From Antrodiella citrinella (taxonomy: Eukaryota; Basidiomycota; Agaricomycetes; Polyporales; Steccherinaceae): DNA of 64,000 bases. Positions 49,771 through 62,033 of the stretch are shown in pieces. The stretch covers positions 1 through 64,000 of the forward strand of contig SGPM01000093.1 in the NCBI GenBank assembly GCA_004802725.1. Reading direction: 5' to 3'. Position numbers and translations under genes: made by a program. Under the pieces are notes generated by a model. That model worked only from the letters and a program-made list of their open reading frames with translations. It searched no databases and was not told where the DNA came from. Position 1 is the first letter of the stretch; every line of letters begins with the position of its first letter.

Positions 49771-52700
49771 ATGGCGGAAGGACTCGAAACTTCTCTCTCT
49801 AAAATCCGTCCACATTCCTCGTCCTCCCTTTCACACCAAAAGGCACCGGCTACATTGCTTCATGCAATTGAAGCCACATTCGAAGAGCAGAAAAATGAGA
49901 GAACGCCCACAGCCTATTTCGCGGCTCTCCTCACGACCCTCGACGGAACTCTACAATCAGCTCGCTCGTCTGGTCCATCTCTCCGTGAAGGAGATGTCCT
50001 ACCTGCGGTTATATACCTACTAGCCCTTGTCACACCTCACGTACCTCCTGCTGTCATTCGATCCAACCTCAATACGATTATCACTCTCACTGCACCATTG
50101 TTCCCTACTCTTGTCCCCCATGCGCCTCCCATGCGATCTCTGCTTTCGTTCTACGAGGCAGTCTTCCGTGCTCTTGAACGGCCTCAGTTCGAAGCCCCTG
50201 GACTCAGACAAGCTTTTGAGTCCATTCTTCATCTTGGTTTGGACCCTCGCCCCAAAGTACGCAAACGGGCGGCGGAACTGGTCAAGGAAGTCTTGTCTAA
50301 TGCACCACCTCCGGCAATACGACACCCATACGCAGAGAGAGTGGCTGCGTGGCTGCAAGCATCTCTGAATGAGATCACTACAGGTGTGCCGAAGTTCAAG
50401 GGAAAGAAATCGGACACCGAGGGACTTGACTCTGCCATCCATCTGCTCGCATTTTTGCGTCCCATTCTGGCGCATCTCCCACCATCTGTGAGTGTTGTCT
50501 TCATATCTTCCATGGCACATTCTAATGTTTTGATTACAGTCACTACCTTTGATTACCTCTTCCCTTCTATCTATGCCTCGTCTGGGCAATCCCTACCTTT
50601 CCCAATCCGCATACTCCCTCCTCAGCGAGCTGCTCACNATTCCAATAGAGGATCCAACAAATAACGTCCGAGACCGACTTCCAGAAATCCTCGATGCCGT
50701 TCTAGGCACTCGACCACCCATCACGGATGCAACTCTGAGCCCGGCTTGGGTCAGCGTCCTTGGACACACTATGGTAGCATACCATGAAGTTGACCCAGAG
50801 AAAACGGCCGAGAAAGTTGGCGAGACATGGCAAGCGTCGTGGAGTTTCCTCGAGTCCTCTGAAGTCGCTGTCCGAAAGGCAGCAACGCAGTCTTTGGAAC
50901 TCATCGGAAAATGCTTTACCGCATCCTTGATCAAAGCTGCAGTCAAGGAGGNCGNCAAAGGAGGACAGAAGNCGGTCATCAGCAAAATCGTCTCACAGGC
51001 CTCCAAAGCGTTGGAAGCTCTGGCATTCGCTCGAGCTATACCGGACGTTTTGGNTGTCATTTCTTCATTGCTCTCTAATCTTCGCTATCGTGACGGTCCC
51101 GNTTCTCCGACGGCTGCAGAAACCCTGCTTCTGCCACTTGCAGTCAAGATCGCTGAGCTTCGAGTGCAAAAGATGTTTGAGTACAAAGAGGCAGCGGATG
51201 CTACAATCAAGAGGGCGATGGCAGTACTTGGCCCCGAGGTCTTACTCCTTGCCTTGCCTCTCAATCTTGATGCNGCTGATAGGTAAGAGCAACTTTGACA
51301 TCGCGTGTTATTTATCACTTATGCCCCTTCTAGACAAGCAGGTCATGAACCTCGCGCATTCCTTCTGCCCATGCTCTCCCAGCCTCACCCGTCTCCCTTG
51401 TCGCATTTCGTGTCATACTTCGTGCCTCTCACTGAGCGCATGTTTGACCTTCGAATGACAGCNGAGAGTGAAGATCGAGAGAGNGAGGCCAAAGTATGGA
51501 GCGTCCTCATCGATCAAATCTGGGCTGGTCTGTACGGATACTGCTACGGAAGTACCNATTTGAAAGAGGTGCGTCCTCTGCGCGTATCGCTCTGCACGTT
51601 GAATTGATATTCGTGTCGCAGGCTCTTGGTCCTGAGTTTTCTCAGCTGTTGACTCAGCTTCTCTACAGCCACGAGGATCTGCGTCCCGCTATTCTCAAGG
51701 CGCTCAGGGCTATGGTAGAATCCAACGATGCTCTAGCGTCGAGAGATACTACTCGCATCGACAAACTCCCGGAAGCTGTACGGGAGAATCCGATCTCACA
51801 GGAAGCGGCACAGGCTAATGTGGTCTTTTTGCGCACACAAGCTGAGAGTTGGTTGGCCGTTCTGTTCAACTTGTTCCAAGGCGCTGGAAGGAACGGGCAG
51901 GGTTTNGTTGGAGATGTGATCTCTGCATGGAGTTCCATTGCAGATGTACAGGTATGTCATTGTATCGTGTACTGCAGAGTTGTCGTGATTGTGACATATT
52001 ATCTAGGAAATCTCAAAGGCCTACTCGAATGTCGCCGCCCTCTTCCAAGANAATNTCAACAAGCCGCTGCCCCCACGAAATCTACCTGGACCTCCACAAG
52101 AGAGTGTTGCGGCTCTGATGCTGGACCTCCTCATACTGTTATTGCCTTATCTTCCTGCCGGTGACGCTTCGACATTGTTCAACCTGTGTTTATCCACNGN
52201 CGTGTTGGAGAGCAAGGCTAATGGCGTTCAGAAGCGTGGNTATAAGGTCCTTACGAAGCTTGTCACGAGTGGGAAGGTCGAGGTGGACGCTGGGAATGTT
52301 CTTCAGAAATTGGAAGGATCGGTGGACGGTTTGATACCGGCTGCTAAGAAGGTATNTGTCCTCGTCTTTGGTCTTCTTCCTCGGTGCTGATACTTGAATG
52401 CAGGATAGGATCACCCTTCTGAGTACGCTTGTCACCCTCATTCCATCAACCAGTTTGCATCTCCTCCCATCGATCATTCCCGAAGCAGTGCTAGGTACGA
52501 AAGAACCGTCCGAGAAGGCCCGGAATGCTGCATTCGACCTCATTGTCGCTATGGGCCACAAAATGGCTGCGGGAGGTACAGTCAAGCGAGACCTCATGGA
52601 TGGAATGGACGAGGATAGTGGTGAAGGTGCGTTTTCATTGAAGATGCATTCCAGGCTGTGTCTGACGTCCTTCAGCTACCGCAAATATTGAGGAGTATAT

Positions 52701-54032
52701 GACCATGGTGGCTGGCGGTCTCGCCGGTGCATCGCCGCATATGATCAGCGCCACAGTCACTGCGATCTCGCGACTGGTATTCGAGTTCAAGGGTACGCCT
52801 CTCGGTGTTTGCGTGAGCGTATAATCTAACAACATTCAACAGATGCCGTATCATCTCAAATGCACAATGAGATTTTCGCTACGCTCTTGGTCTTCCTTTC
52901 CTCAGCGAACCGTGAAATAGTGAAATCCGCTCTGGGATACATTAAACTGGCAATTCACACAATCTCTGTGGATTTGCTGCGGCCCCATCTCAAGCAGATC
53001 GTACCCGCGCTGCTCAACTGGTCGCATGACCACAAGAATCACTTCAAGGCAAAAGTCAGGCATATCTTTGAGCGCCTCCTACGACGGTTCCCTTGGGAGG
53101 ATGTCTATAGCCACGCGGAACACGAGGACGCTCGCAAAGTGCTACTCAATATCAAGAAGAGAAAAGAGAGGGCCAAGAAAAAGAAGAATCGCGAGGCCGA
53201 CAATGAAGAGGAAGATGTAAGTCCTGTTCCGTTTCAGTGATTCCGTAGATCTCACCGTCGATACAGGATCATACTGCGAAACCGATGGCTGGTAGTGACG
53301 CCTTCGAAGATGTTTTGTATGGCAGCGAGAGTGAATTGGACGACAGCGACGACGAAGGTGCAAGCGAGCAAACCAGCAAGCGTTTTGCTGGGAAGGGTGG
53401 TGCTCGCCTACGGGCTGATGACGACGAACCCATGGATCTCCTGGCTGGTGCTGCGACACGCGTTACCAGTATGTTCTTGATACTGGACACTAGATGCTCC
53501 GCTAACATATTCGTGCAACAGCTTCTAACGCAAAGAAACGCCGCAAACCAGGTCAAGATGCATCTCGCTTTAAGACTGACGATGATACTGGCAAGATGGT
53601 CATCGATGAAGGAGACTCTGACAAAGAAGGTGCCGCAGAGGAGGATGTTGCAGGTACTGCGTATCGTGAGGCTATCACGTCTGCGGATGGTTTCACTCGT
53701 GGCCCCAACGGCAGGGTTAAGTTCAACAAGGACACCAAGAAGCGTAGACACGATAATATGGAGGATGAGGATGTTGAGATGGGAGATGGTGAGGCGGCTG
53801 GGGCTGGCAAAGCTCACAAGAAAAAAGCGGCCAAGGCTTTCGGCCATGAGTTTAAAGCAAAGGTACGACTGAGTTTACCATGTAAAGACTGTGATCTAAT
53901 CTTGTTCATCTGCAGAAAGCTGGTGGGGACGTCAAGAAGGGCGGTGTTGACCCATACGCCTATGTTTCTCTATCCCAAGCAGCCAAGAAGACGGGCCGTC
54001 GTGATCGTCTTGGGGTGGCAGGCAAGCGATAG
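49771..54032 (+). CDS. Rrp12-like ribosome biogenesis and export factor
   Basis: The ATG at 49771 starts MAEGLETSLSKIRPHSSSS. The protein is long and helical, with HEAT-like repeats throughout. It contains the NUC173-type block DPRPKVRKRAAELVKEVL near 50250 and RDRLPEILDAVLGTRPP near 50670. Towards the end, FKAKVRHIFERLLRRFPWED near 53050 is characteristic of Rrp12. The C-terminus is charged and disordered (KKRKERAKKKKNREADNEEE, DELDDSDDE-type acids) and ends KKTGRRDRLGVAGKR at 54032. Rrp12 helps export pre-40S and pre-60S particles and binds Ran and karyopherins. Numerous N bases between 50.6 and 52.4 kb hide single residues but do not break the frame. About nine short introns are present. 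Confidence 0.9.
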
Positions 54033-54469
54033 CTACGACTTAGATTTCTGCTCACTTTCTTGTATATGGTATCCATTTTGCAATGTTTATCTTTGTCTGT
54101 TTCTTCACCGTCTGTCTGATCTAATTCTCAGCCTATACACTGCGTACTGTTCCAGCTGTTTATGAATTGAGGTATGTGTTGCGGATTATGACTTCTCCGG
54201 TCTTGTGCCTTCTCTACTTTTACATAGGTGCATGGATACTCATGATGTCCTCTGACTATATCGCGGCATTTATTCATACCAACGGCACCGTTCACATTCT
54301 TTGGGTTTACAGCACGTGGTATCTCTGCAGCAATGTTCATCCGGACTTCTTATGGTTCACGGTACGATCTGCCTGAGAAACACCGAGGTACATATATATC
54401 TTCCTGATAAAGAGGACTTCAATGCATCGCAACTTTCCAAGGCCCACCCCTGACTCACATACCCTACGA
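54033..54469. other. Intergenic, nothing recognised
   Basis: This lies between the end of the Rrp12 gene and the start of the monooxygenase gene in the same direction. It should hold the Rrp12 3' end and the monooxygenase promoter. No gene or repeat is seen. Confidence 0.4.
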
Positions 54470-56252
54470 ATGACATCGACCTCAGGACCTCCAAGACTGC
54501 GAATCGCCATTGTGTCAGTACTAGTTGTGCATTGCTTCTTCAATTGCGGATACGCTGATCGTTTAATTTACACGGTTTCATTATTCTCGCAGTGGTGGTG
54601 GGATAGGTGGACTATGTCTGGCCGTCGCACTTTCGAAACATGCCGATCTACAAGTCGACTTGTATGAGGCTGCAGGGCGGTTCAGCGAGATCGGAGCGGG
54701 GGTCATGTTCTGGGCGAGAACTTGGCAGATTCTTCGCTCGCTCGGAATAGCTGAAGACCTCTCCAAAGTAGCTGGCGCACCCGTCAGCGAAGCACCGAGT
54801 ACGTCGTAGAACGACTGAAGACAGTCATTGCTCGCTGACTCTATGAAGGTATTGGACTCGACTTCCGAAAGTCTGATCATCCCGAACCTGGAGGCCGTTT
54901 TGCTGTTTTTCAACCTCCTTGTAAGTCAAAATCCTAGTATGCGTATGTGTACGCTGAACCTGAGGACGTCAGATGGATGTGTCCGATTCCACAGGGCTCA
55001 TTTTCTTGACGTTCTCGTTGACCACCTACCTTCTGGTGTTGCACACTTTGGCAAGCGGCTTGCTTCCTATTCCGAAGACGCGCGGATGGTGGAACTGCGT
55101 TTCGACGACAGATCGTCATCCTCATGCGATGTCCTCATTGGATGTGACGGTATAAAATCGACCATCCGAAAGCAAATGTATGAGGAAGCAGCAAAGGCCC
55201 GGGGTAAACCTCACCTGTTGCAATACATCGAACCGATATGGAGTGGAACGATGGTATACCGCAGCTTGATTCCTGCGGAGCAATTACGCAAAGCATGCGG
55301 GCGTAGACATAGGGTAATAGATGATCCAACAATCGTGAGTTGTGTCGTTTACAGCCCGTCGTTGTTTGTCTGATGGCCCCGAGCGACCTCCAGTTTTGCG
55401 GTAAGAACAAGGTGTGTTTGACATATTGGATCTTGGTCCTCAAATGCGCATTGACAGCTGCCTCCAGCATTTAGTGAGCTACGGCATTGGGAAAGGTGGT
55501 AGTATAGTAAACGTCGTGGCGACATTCTCCAACCCTAGCAAAGAAGGCACACCATTTGAAGGCCCATGGGTCACTGACTGCTCGCCTGACGATGTCCGTA
55601 AGGAATTCAATGGTTGGGAGCCTGAAGCCGAAGAGCTACTCCAAGTGCGCATCCGCAGAAATGTATTTTTCCTACTGCTGATACTTGTTCCCATTCCAGT
55701 GTGTAGACAAAGCAACATTATGGGCCATACATTACCTCAAACCGATTCCGTTCTATATCACCGCGCGCGTAGCACTGTTGGGGGACGCTGTGAGTTCATT
55801 TGCACTTAATCGAGAATCAGGATAATCATGAAAATTGTTGACGTTAGGCTCACGCTATGTTACCGCATCAAGGTGCTGGTGCTGGTCAAGCTATCGAGGT
55901 ATTTGCGAATAAAATCGTGCAGCGTCTGAAAGACTTATGTGATCTCCAGGATGCATTCATTCTTGCATCCCTGCTTGGCGATTATGGAACGACAACTGCC
56001 AATATACCTCACGCGTTACATGCATACGAAGCTGTTCGACTGCCATTCGCAAATGCCCGCATCGAGGGGTCTCGCATCAACGGACTGATGTACGGCTTGA
56101 ACAGCGTACATGAAGACCGCTTGGAAACACTAGGACCCGCCATCGAACGTCAGTGGAACTGGCTGTGGGAAACTACGTTAGAGGAGGAGTTGCGGACATC
56201 GCAGGAGTTGATGAGAAGTAAAGGCCAGGCGTTGCCAAAAGCTACACTGTAG
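54470..56252 (+). CDS. FAD-dependent monooxygenase, salicylate hydroxylase-like
   Basis: A group A flavin monooxygenase that would use NAD(P)H and oxygen to hydroxylate an aromatic or similar substrate. The start MTSTSGPPRLRIAIV is at 54470. An in-frame ATG at 54422 is also possible. The first intron interrupts the dinucleotide-binding motif GGGIGG. Further motifs are YEAAGRFSEIGAGVM, the DG motif DVLIGCDGIKSTIR near 55130, and the second FAD motif GDA-AH, split by an intron at 55791-55849, followed by LPHQGAGAGQAIE. The protein ends KGQALPKATL at 56252. Six introns join in frame and no lesion was seen. The substrate is unknown. The epoxide hydrolase at 58.7-60.3 kb could act on related compounds, but they are separated by the HMG gene. 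Confidence 0.9.
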
Positions 56253-56867
56253 GGCCGGGGAGTGTAATCAATATAAGCATAGTCAACAAAGGCACCCGAG
56301 ATAGGGAGTATATACGGAGGATTGTCATGATGAGATGGACTGACCGGGACGGAGAAGGGCGTTTGGCACTATCATTGTGCGAGCAGCTGAGTCGGTAGGT
56401 GTGGGTATGACTGCGATACTGCAGTCAACAGTAGAGGTCCAGTGCACCTCCTTCAATCTTGATCTTCAGACACAAACGAGTCGCAGAGAAAACTCATGAA
56501 GATGCTGATACGTACGGAAGACAATATTATTATTATCTAGCTGGACGAAAGCGAATAGTTGATGCCGCTGACACATTTCAGTGATATAGAGACTCATATA
56601 CGAATGATTGACATGCACGGGAATTAAAGAAATTATAATGTCATATATGGATCGTGAATGCTCCTCCGTACCTCCCTTGGAAAGTCCTCGCATCCTCCCA
56701 ATCTCTACAATTCCCGACCACGTTGGCAACGGGACCGACGGCGCCCGGGAGGTACTGAGTCCGGACGGTCGTGTCTCAGCAGACAAGCTCCCATAGCGTG
56801 TAAGTAGGCCGGTAGCTGGAGAGGAACTTGGTCCACAGGAAAATCTCAGACATCTCCATGTCCAGAA
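56253..56867. other. Convergent intergenic region
   Basis: This is the space between the 3' ends of the monooxygenase gene and the HMG-box gene. Short open frames exist but carry no recognisable features. Confidence 0.4.
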
Positions 56868-58169
56868 CTACTTGGCATTGCGAAGACCAGCCGTTGAGCG
56901 AGTACGCCTTCGCTCGGAGGACCCTGGATGATGTGAAGAGCCTTTGTCGGTAGACTTCACTATGGGGATACTCGTCGAGAGCCTGGGACCAGGATAGATT
57001 CGAGGAAGCGGCATCGGCCATGTAAAATGACTCGATTCGATACGGAAAAGAACATCCTCGTGAAGCGCGTTGTCATCCTGGTGCATAGAGCGACTGGAGG
57101 ACGGGCGAGACTCTGACTCTGACTCTGATTCAGGGAATGTCGAGGCACGTAATGAAAATGGGCCTGCGGAAGGTGTAGCCGTCAAGGATTGCCTGCTGTT
57201 TGCAGGTTGACTATTGCTCCGTGACATTTCTTCCTGTATACATGATATAGAGGCGGGCTCCTCTTCCTCTTCCTCTTCCGCGCGTAATGAAAATGGGTCT
57301 GCAGAAGGATCAATCGTCAAGGATGACCTGCTGTTCGCAAGTTGGTTGCTGCTCCGTGTCATTTCTTCCTGTATGAATGGTATAGAGGCGGATCCCTCCT
57401 CTTCCTGCTCTTCCTCCTCTTCAAAGACACGTGGATCTGCATCCGGTGAAAGAAGGGATGGCATAGTGTCGATGGTGTCTTCGGCAACGCGATCATCGTC
57501 GTGTGCGACTGGCGATAACTCGGAGAGCGTGTCGACATGCCCGGTAGGAGGGGTCGCTAGTGAAACGGCTTTAATGATGTCTACTCGTTCGTTTTCTTCA
57601 GTGGATTCCGGAGGTAGACTTGGCATTAGAAGGGGTCCTTCAGCGACATCCTCAGTCATAACACTATCGTGGGGCTCCCACAAGGCCGACGCCCCAGGAC
57701 TTGCAAGCGCTATATTCGTTTGTGGCAGAGATGTGGTCGTGTCTGATTCTGAAGACGATGGAGTGTCAATAAGTTGGTCATGAGGTTCGGAGCAAGGGTC
57801 GTTAGGGGACAGTCCTTGGGTTGTCACGGCGTCGTTTGAGGTGGCCGTTCCGTCATCGAGGGTAGGGGACATCTTCATCAACTTTGCTTCCTCTTTGATC
57901 GCGGACTGGGCTGCTAAGAGAGCACCAGCCGAAGGATACGCCTTCTCATACTCCTCGAGAAGCTCGGCTGCACGCCGACAATAATGATACAGCACGTCTA
58001 GATGCTCCCCTTTCCATGCAATTCCCGCCTGCTTTGCGACGTGATGTTTGTGGCCTGTGTCCGATTCTTCACTTTTATGGAGCTTTCGAAAGTCGTGAAG
58101 ATACAGGAGAAAAGCGTTCGGAGGGCGGGGAGGTCGCCCGTCGAGCCGCGATCGTTTTGCTTTGGGCAT
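56868..58169 (-). CDS. HMG-box protein with internal 45-residue repeat
   Basis: The single long coding exon starts MPKAKRSRLDGRPPRPPNAF at 58169. An HMG box occupies about residues 10-80, with RPPNAFLLYLHDFRK, ISxxx-type helix 2 replaced by KHHVAKQAGIAWKG, and a third helix RRAAELLEEYEKAYPS. This is the MATA/Ste11-like fungal subtype. The remaining 350 residues are disordered and acidic/serine-rich, with two adjacent 45-residue repeats. It ends RSTAGLRNAK at 56868. The minus strand upstream has a clean intron (58324-58270, GTAAGTGGG...CTAGCAG) whose exons contain stops, so it is best read as a 5' leader intron. Sequence-specific DNA binding in the nucleus is likely. Mating-type function is not shown, as no homeodomain or pheromone genes adjoin it. 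Confidence 0.85.
   Translation of the reverse strand: MPKAKRSRLDGRPPRPPNAFLLYLHDFRKLHKSEESDTGHKHHVAKQAGIAWKGEHLDVLYHYCRRAAELLEEYEKAYPSAGALLAAQSAIKEEAKLMKMSPTLDDGTATSNDAVTTQGLSPNDPCSEPHDQLIDTPSSSESDTTTSLPQTNIALASPGASALWEPHDSVMTEDVAEGPLLMPSLPPESTEENERVDIIKAVSLATPPTGHVDTLSELSPVAHDDDRVAEDTIDTMPSLLSPDADPRVFEEEEEQEEEGSASIPFIQEEMTRSSNQLANSRSSLTIDPSADPFSLRAEEEEEEEPASISCIQEEMSRSNSQPANSRQSLTATPSAGPFSLRASTFPESESESESRPSSSRSMHQDDNALHEDVLFRIESSHFTWPMPLPRIYPGPRLSTSIPIVKSTDKGSSHHPGSSERRRTRSTAGLRNAK
57148..57420 (-). repeat. In-frame tandem repeat, 135-bp unit, two copies
   Basis: Two adjacent units begin with CGTAATGAAAATGGG at 57148 and 57283 on the plus strand and end in runs of CTCCTCTTCC. On the coding strand each unit encodes a poly-Glu run, then I-x-x-IQEEM-(S/T)-RS, then LANSR or PANSR, S-LT, P-SA-PFSLRA. 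The period is exactly 45 codons, so the frame is kept. Confidence 0.85.
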
Positions 58170-58737
58170 GGGATGTGAAGACCGGAGTGAAAGAAAGAGT
58201 AGATAGCTTAGAGTATGCGACGTTGGCGAGGTCGACAGCTAATGCACGCTATACCGCACGTTCAAAGCACTGCTAGATTGGTCAGTACGTGTCCCTCGAA
58301 TAGGTCCGGATGATGCCCACTTACCGTGACAAACAACGGCTTCGAAACATTGACCACGGTGCGTCTTTGTTCAGTTACGTTCCCCCGAGCACAACAACAG
58401 AGAACGAATTCCGAGGTGAGATATAAGATCTGTTTGGAGTGAAACAAACACTTTGGGGGAATGTGGCTGAGTCTACTGACTGAGCAGCACAAGAGCTCGC
58501 CCACATTTCATAGAGCGCTTAAGTTTCGGTGCCTCGGCATCGCACTGCCGGTAACTGCAGTACTCACACCAACTGGTGCGAAGGCTAGTGGCAACTGGAA
58601 CATTCAAGAGCTGAACGACCACATTTACAATAGACTCTGGGCGATCCAAGCTATACTACATGGCTCACCGCGCCTTGTACTCAGTCACGTCGATATTGGT
58701 TTGTTCTGCGAGACCGTGTAATCATTGCAATCAGTGT
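58170..58737. other. HMG 5' leader and intergenic space
   Basis: This holds the probable 5' leader of the HMG gene, including the intron at 58270-58324, and the 3' end of the epoxide hydrolase gene. Nothing else is recognised. Confidence 0.45.
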
Positions 58738-60339
58738 CTATGCCTTGAACTTGACACCACCATTCTCTCGGAACATCTTCTTGAGATCGGCGGCCAAGTC
58801 GTCTGGCCGTTCGAATGCAGCAAAATGACCTCCTTCCTCATGCTCAGCTTCGAACACGACGTTACCGATTCCTCGCGTCCAGCTGGAAAATATGAGTGAG
58901 CAATACGACCAGTGACCAGTGAACAAAATGCGATGGCTCACGACCTGGGCAGGGTCACAATATCTTTGGGGAAATACGAGAATCCAACCGGAACAGTGTT
59001 GCGGACTAAACCTATTATTTCGTTGGCATGTGTGGCCTCGTAATATAGTCTCACTGAAGTGTCAGCGCCGTTCCTGGAGAACAGGTATATGGAAACCCAA
59101 GTAAGCACTGTCGGAAGTCAAAGGTTAGCCTCGAGAAAGATTGTAAAACAGATCGTACGAAAAACTCGCCTTCATCGTCAGTCCATGGATAAGAGTCTGT
59201 CCACGCGACCAATTTCTCGTAGATCCAGGCTAACAATCCCACAGGCGAGTCTCGCAGGCTGTAAGCCAAGGTCTGGGGACGAGTGCTTTGTATGTCAAAG
59301 TAACCTCGGCCGTCTTTCTGGAATTTCTGAGCCTCCTTCAAACGCTCGAGATTGGTTCCAAAGAACGAAGTGAAGAGGGCGGTCAGGAACTGAACGGGAG
59401 AGGTAATTGAAGGAAATCCAGCACTGCGTTATTGGAGCGTGAATTTTGGGATCCCAGTAAGCAGTGAGAATATAACATACATAGGCATGTTGGTGTGCCA
59501 CGCTTTGACATGATTGTTTCCGTACAGCTGAGCTGTTTTGCGTGCGATCTAGGTCAACGACTGTAAGCTTTAATATTTGTTGGCAGTCAAGTGAACATAC
59601 GAAGTAACCCCAATCTCCTCCTTGAACCACTTGTCGCTGTGTTAATAGAAATCTAAAGAAGTGCATGAGCGTTGCTCACCATACTGATCATAACCCAACG
59701 CAAGCATAAGCTTGTGCGATACCTGCAATGAGCATATGGTAAGCTTGCACGTTGGGATTGAGATGAAAGAATATTGCATACCTCTGCATGATGTTGAATT
59801 GAAAATCCCTTTTTCTTCGGTGCCTCTGAAAAGCCAAAGGCGGGCAGGCTGATAGCCACAAAGTGAAAGCTGGGCTCATTAGGCTTGACAGCAGTTAACA
59901 AATGCATGATTTTGGCGCCTTCCATGAAGTGTCCCGGCCCTTCACAATCATATCGTAAGCAACGATGAATCGAGAGTGTCACATACAAAAGACACGTACA
60001 TCCATGGATGAACAGCAACGGAATGGCGCTCTCGCTCTCGCTCTTCTGGTGCGCGTAATGTACATTCAATGTTCCAAAGCCGTCCACTTCGATGTCGCGC
60101 GTGAACTGAGGGACCTTGTTGATAGCAGCCTCGCTGGCACGCCAATCGAAACCGTTCTTCCAATGCTCGACCAGTCTCTTGATATCCACGAGGGGAGCGC
60201 CGTAAGCCCAGCCGGCATCGTCCAGCTCGTCTGGAAGAGTCGCAAGAGCCAATTTCTTCTGAAGTAACTCCAAGTCCGCATCAGGGACTGCTAGAGTGAA
60301 AGATTTTTCAGAGCCTGAGGACCCGTTGGAGGAAGACAT
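58738..60339 (-). CDS. Epoxide hydrolase, alpha/beta-hydrolase fold
   Basis: The enzyme opens epoxides to diols through an ester intermediate. From the ATG at 60339 ([14 protein letters not shown]) the N-terminal epoxide hydrolase domain reads [16 protein letters not shown] and [26 protein letters not shown], the oxyanion motif, is split by an intron. [16 protein letters not shown] follows. The nucleophile motif GGDWG lies near 59620 and the catalytic-histidine motif [12 protein letters not shown] near 58820. It ends NGGVKFKA at 58738. Several introns are present. An upstream in-frame ATG at 60425 would add a hydrophobic leader (YWPLLASGFGVFSFLPAG), giving a microsomal-type anchor, so the location (cytosol or ER) depends on the start used. 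No lesion was seen. Confidence 0.88.
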
Positions 60340-60425
60340 GCCGGCGGGAAGGAAAGAGAAGACCCCGAAGCCCGAGGCCAATAAAGGCCAATATTGTGTA
60401 AGTACTACTAATTCCGATGTGTTCA

Positions 60426-60887
60426 TGACGTTGTACTTAGCCGAACCGTTCCCACCAAGTATATCGGTCGAAGGCCAAGAGGTTGCGCGGTTACATTCGC
60501 AATAAAATAAATCGCAACACATTGCTAATGTGATATATACACAGCAACAAGTATTAGCCGGTAGTGATAGTTGTAGGTCCAGCTGTCGATCTACACGCCG
60601 GGCCGCGCGGTCGCAGGTAAGCCGCTCTTACGACCGGTATTTAGTGACGCATGAATGAGCGGACGCCTGGCCGTACCTCATCTGTATATTCGAGCAATTG
60701 AATTTCCCTTGGAATGTCCTGACGAGATCTCGAGATCAGTGCGGACATGCAAGAATCCATCTTGGAAAGTTAGATCCTGGTACATGCATGTGAAATGAAT
60801 CCGTGCAAGGATACAGATACCCTCAGCGTGCTTGAGTCAACAAAAGATCTTTGCTCGAGGTGCTATAGTTTTCAACAAGGACATGAT
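60426..60887. other. Intergenic, nothing recognised
   Basis: This lies between the epoxide hydrolase 5' end and the 3' end of the ETF alpha gene, both on the minus strand. It should contain the hydrolase promoter. I see no gene or repeat. Confidence 0.4.
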
Positions 60888-62033
60888 TCAAGGCTTCAAC
60901 TTTTGTACAAGTTCTGGCACCGCGTCATAGAGGTCTGCGACCAAACCTAAATCCGCGACCTGGAATATGGGTGCATCGGCATCCTAGTCATGCAAGACAT
61001 GAGTTGGCGTTGTGTGTCATAGGTTGCACACTCACCTTGTTAATGGCAACGATCAGCTTAGAATCCTTCATACCAGCAAGGTGCTGAATAGCGCCAGAGA
61101 TACCCAGGGCCATGTACAGCTCAGGAGCAACTACCTTCCCAGTCTGCCCGACTTGCAGAGAATTGTCTGCGTACCCGGCATCCACCGCAGCCCGAGATGC
61201 ACCAATAGCAGCACCCAGAACGTCTGCTAAAGGTTCCAGAGTCGCTTTGAATGTCTCCGCATTCTTCAATGCACGTCCTCCCGATACGACACGGCTGGCC
61301 ACACCCAAGTCCGGTCGGTCTGACTTCGTAATTTCGGTCCTGATGTGCTGTGTTGGTGGGTCCGTGACTTCTACAGATTCCACCTCCGAAGATTTCGCCT
61401 CTGGTCCATCCGTTCCTGCAGCTTTGAACGCCGTTGACCGTACAGTGAAGAACTTGATAGGGATGGACGACGGTGCACGAACAGTGGCTATAGCGTTCCC
61501 AGCGTAGATGGGACGTGTGAACGTTGTAGCGTTCTCGGCGTTGTTGTGCTCGACAGATGTCACGTCAGAAATGGCGGGGACATCTAGTTTGGCTGCAACA
61601 CGGGGAATAAGAGATTTGGCGGAGGAAGAATGAGCAGCGACAACATGGGTGAACGCCAAATTGGACAGAATCTTTTCCAATAGAGGAGATATCGTCTCGG
61701 GAATGGGTGAGGCGTACTGGGCCGAAGACGAGTGTAGCAGTGCAGATAAACCCTCTAGTCTGCAGCACCGACATCAACCTTCGGAACTTGTAGGCATATG
61801 TATCGTACGTACTTCTGTGCTTTCGGAATAACCTCCTTCAGCTGCTCCGGACCTCCTACTACGATGCCCGTAACCTCGCCGCCTAGCTCTTTCGCAGCAG
61901 ATAATGCAGACAGGCAGCCTGCATCGATTACGCCGTCACGATGTTCGAGAAATACCAGAGCATGAGGGCCAGCGGAAGTAGCGTAGCTTCTGGCGATCGT
62001 CCTGGTCAAGAATTGTGCGCGTGTACGCAACAT
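60888..62033 (-). CDS. Electron transfer flavoprotein alpha subunit
   Basis: This mitochondrial matrix protein takes electrons from acyl-CoA and other dehydrogenases and passes them to ETF-ubiquinone oxidoreductase. The start [20 protein letters not shown] at 62033 is an arginine-rich presequence. The N-terminal domain has [20 protein letters not shown] and [11 protein letters not shown]. The C-terminal FAD domain carries the family signature [16 protein letters not shown] near 61090, then an intron, then [20 protein letters not shown] and VQKLKP at the TGA at 60888. Introns split it near 61010-61035, and near 61.76-61.81 kb. The length fits the family. ETFA/Aim45 is the likely orthologue. 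Confidence 0.93.

Noticed and set aside
53269..53847. A 192-codon minus-strand open frame
   Set aside because: It is antisense to the acidic C-terminal tail of the Rrp12 gene and has no independent support.
11992..54032. A functional ribosome-assembly gene cluster (midasin with Rrp12)
   Set aside because: The two genes are 21 kb apart, on opposite strands, with unrelated genes between them. Co-location could be chance.
56868..58169. A mating-type locus
   Set aside because: The HMG box is of a fungal regulatory type, but no homeodomain pair, pheromone precursor or receptor gene lies beside it, and the neighbours are metabolic genes.
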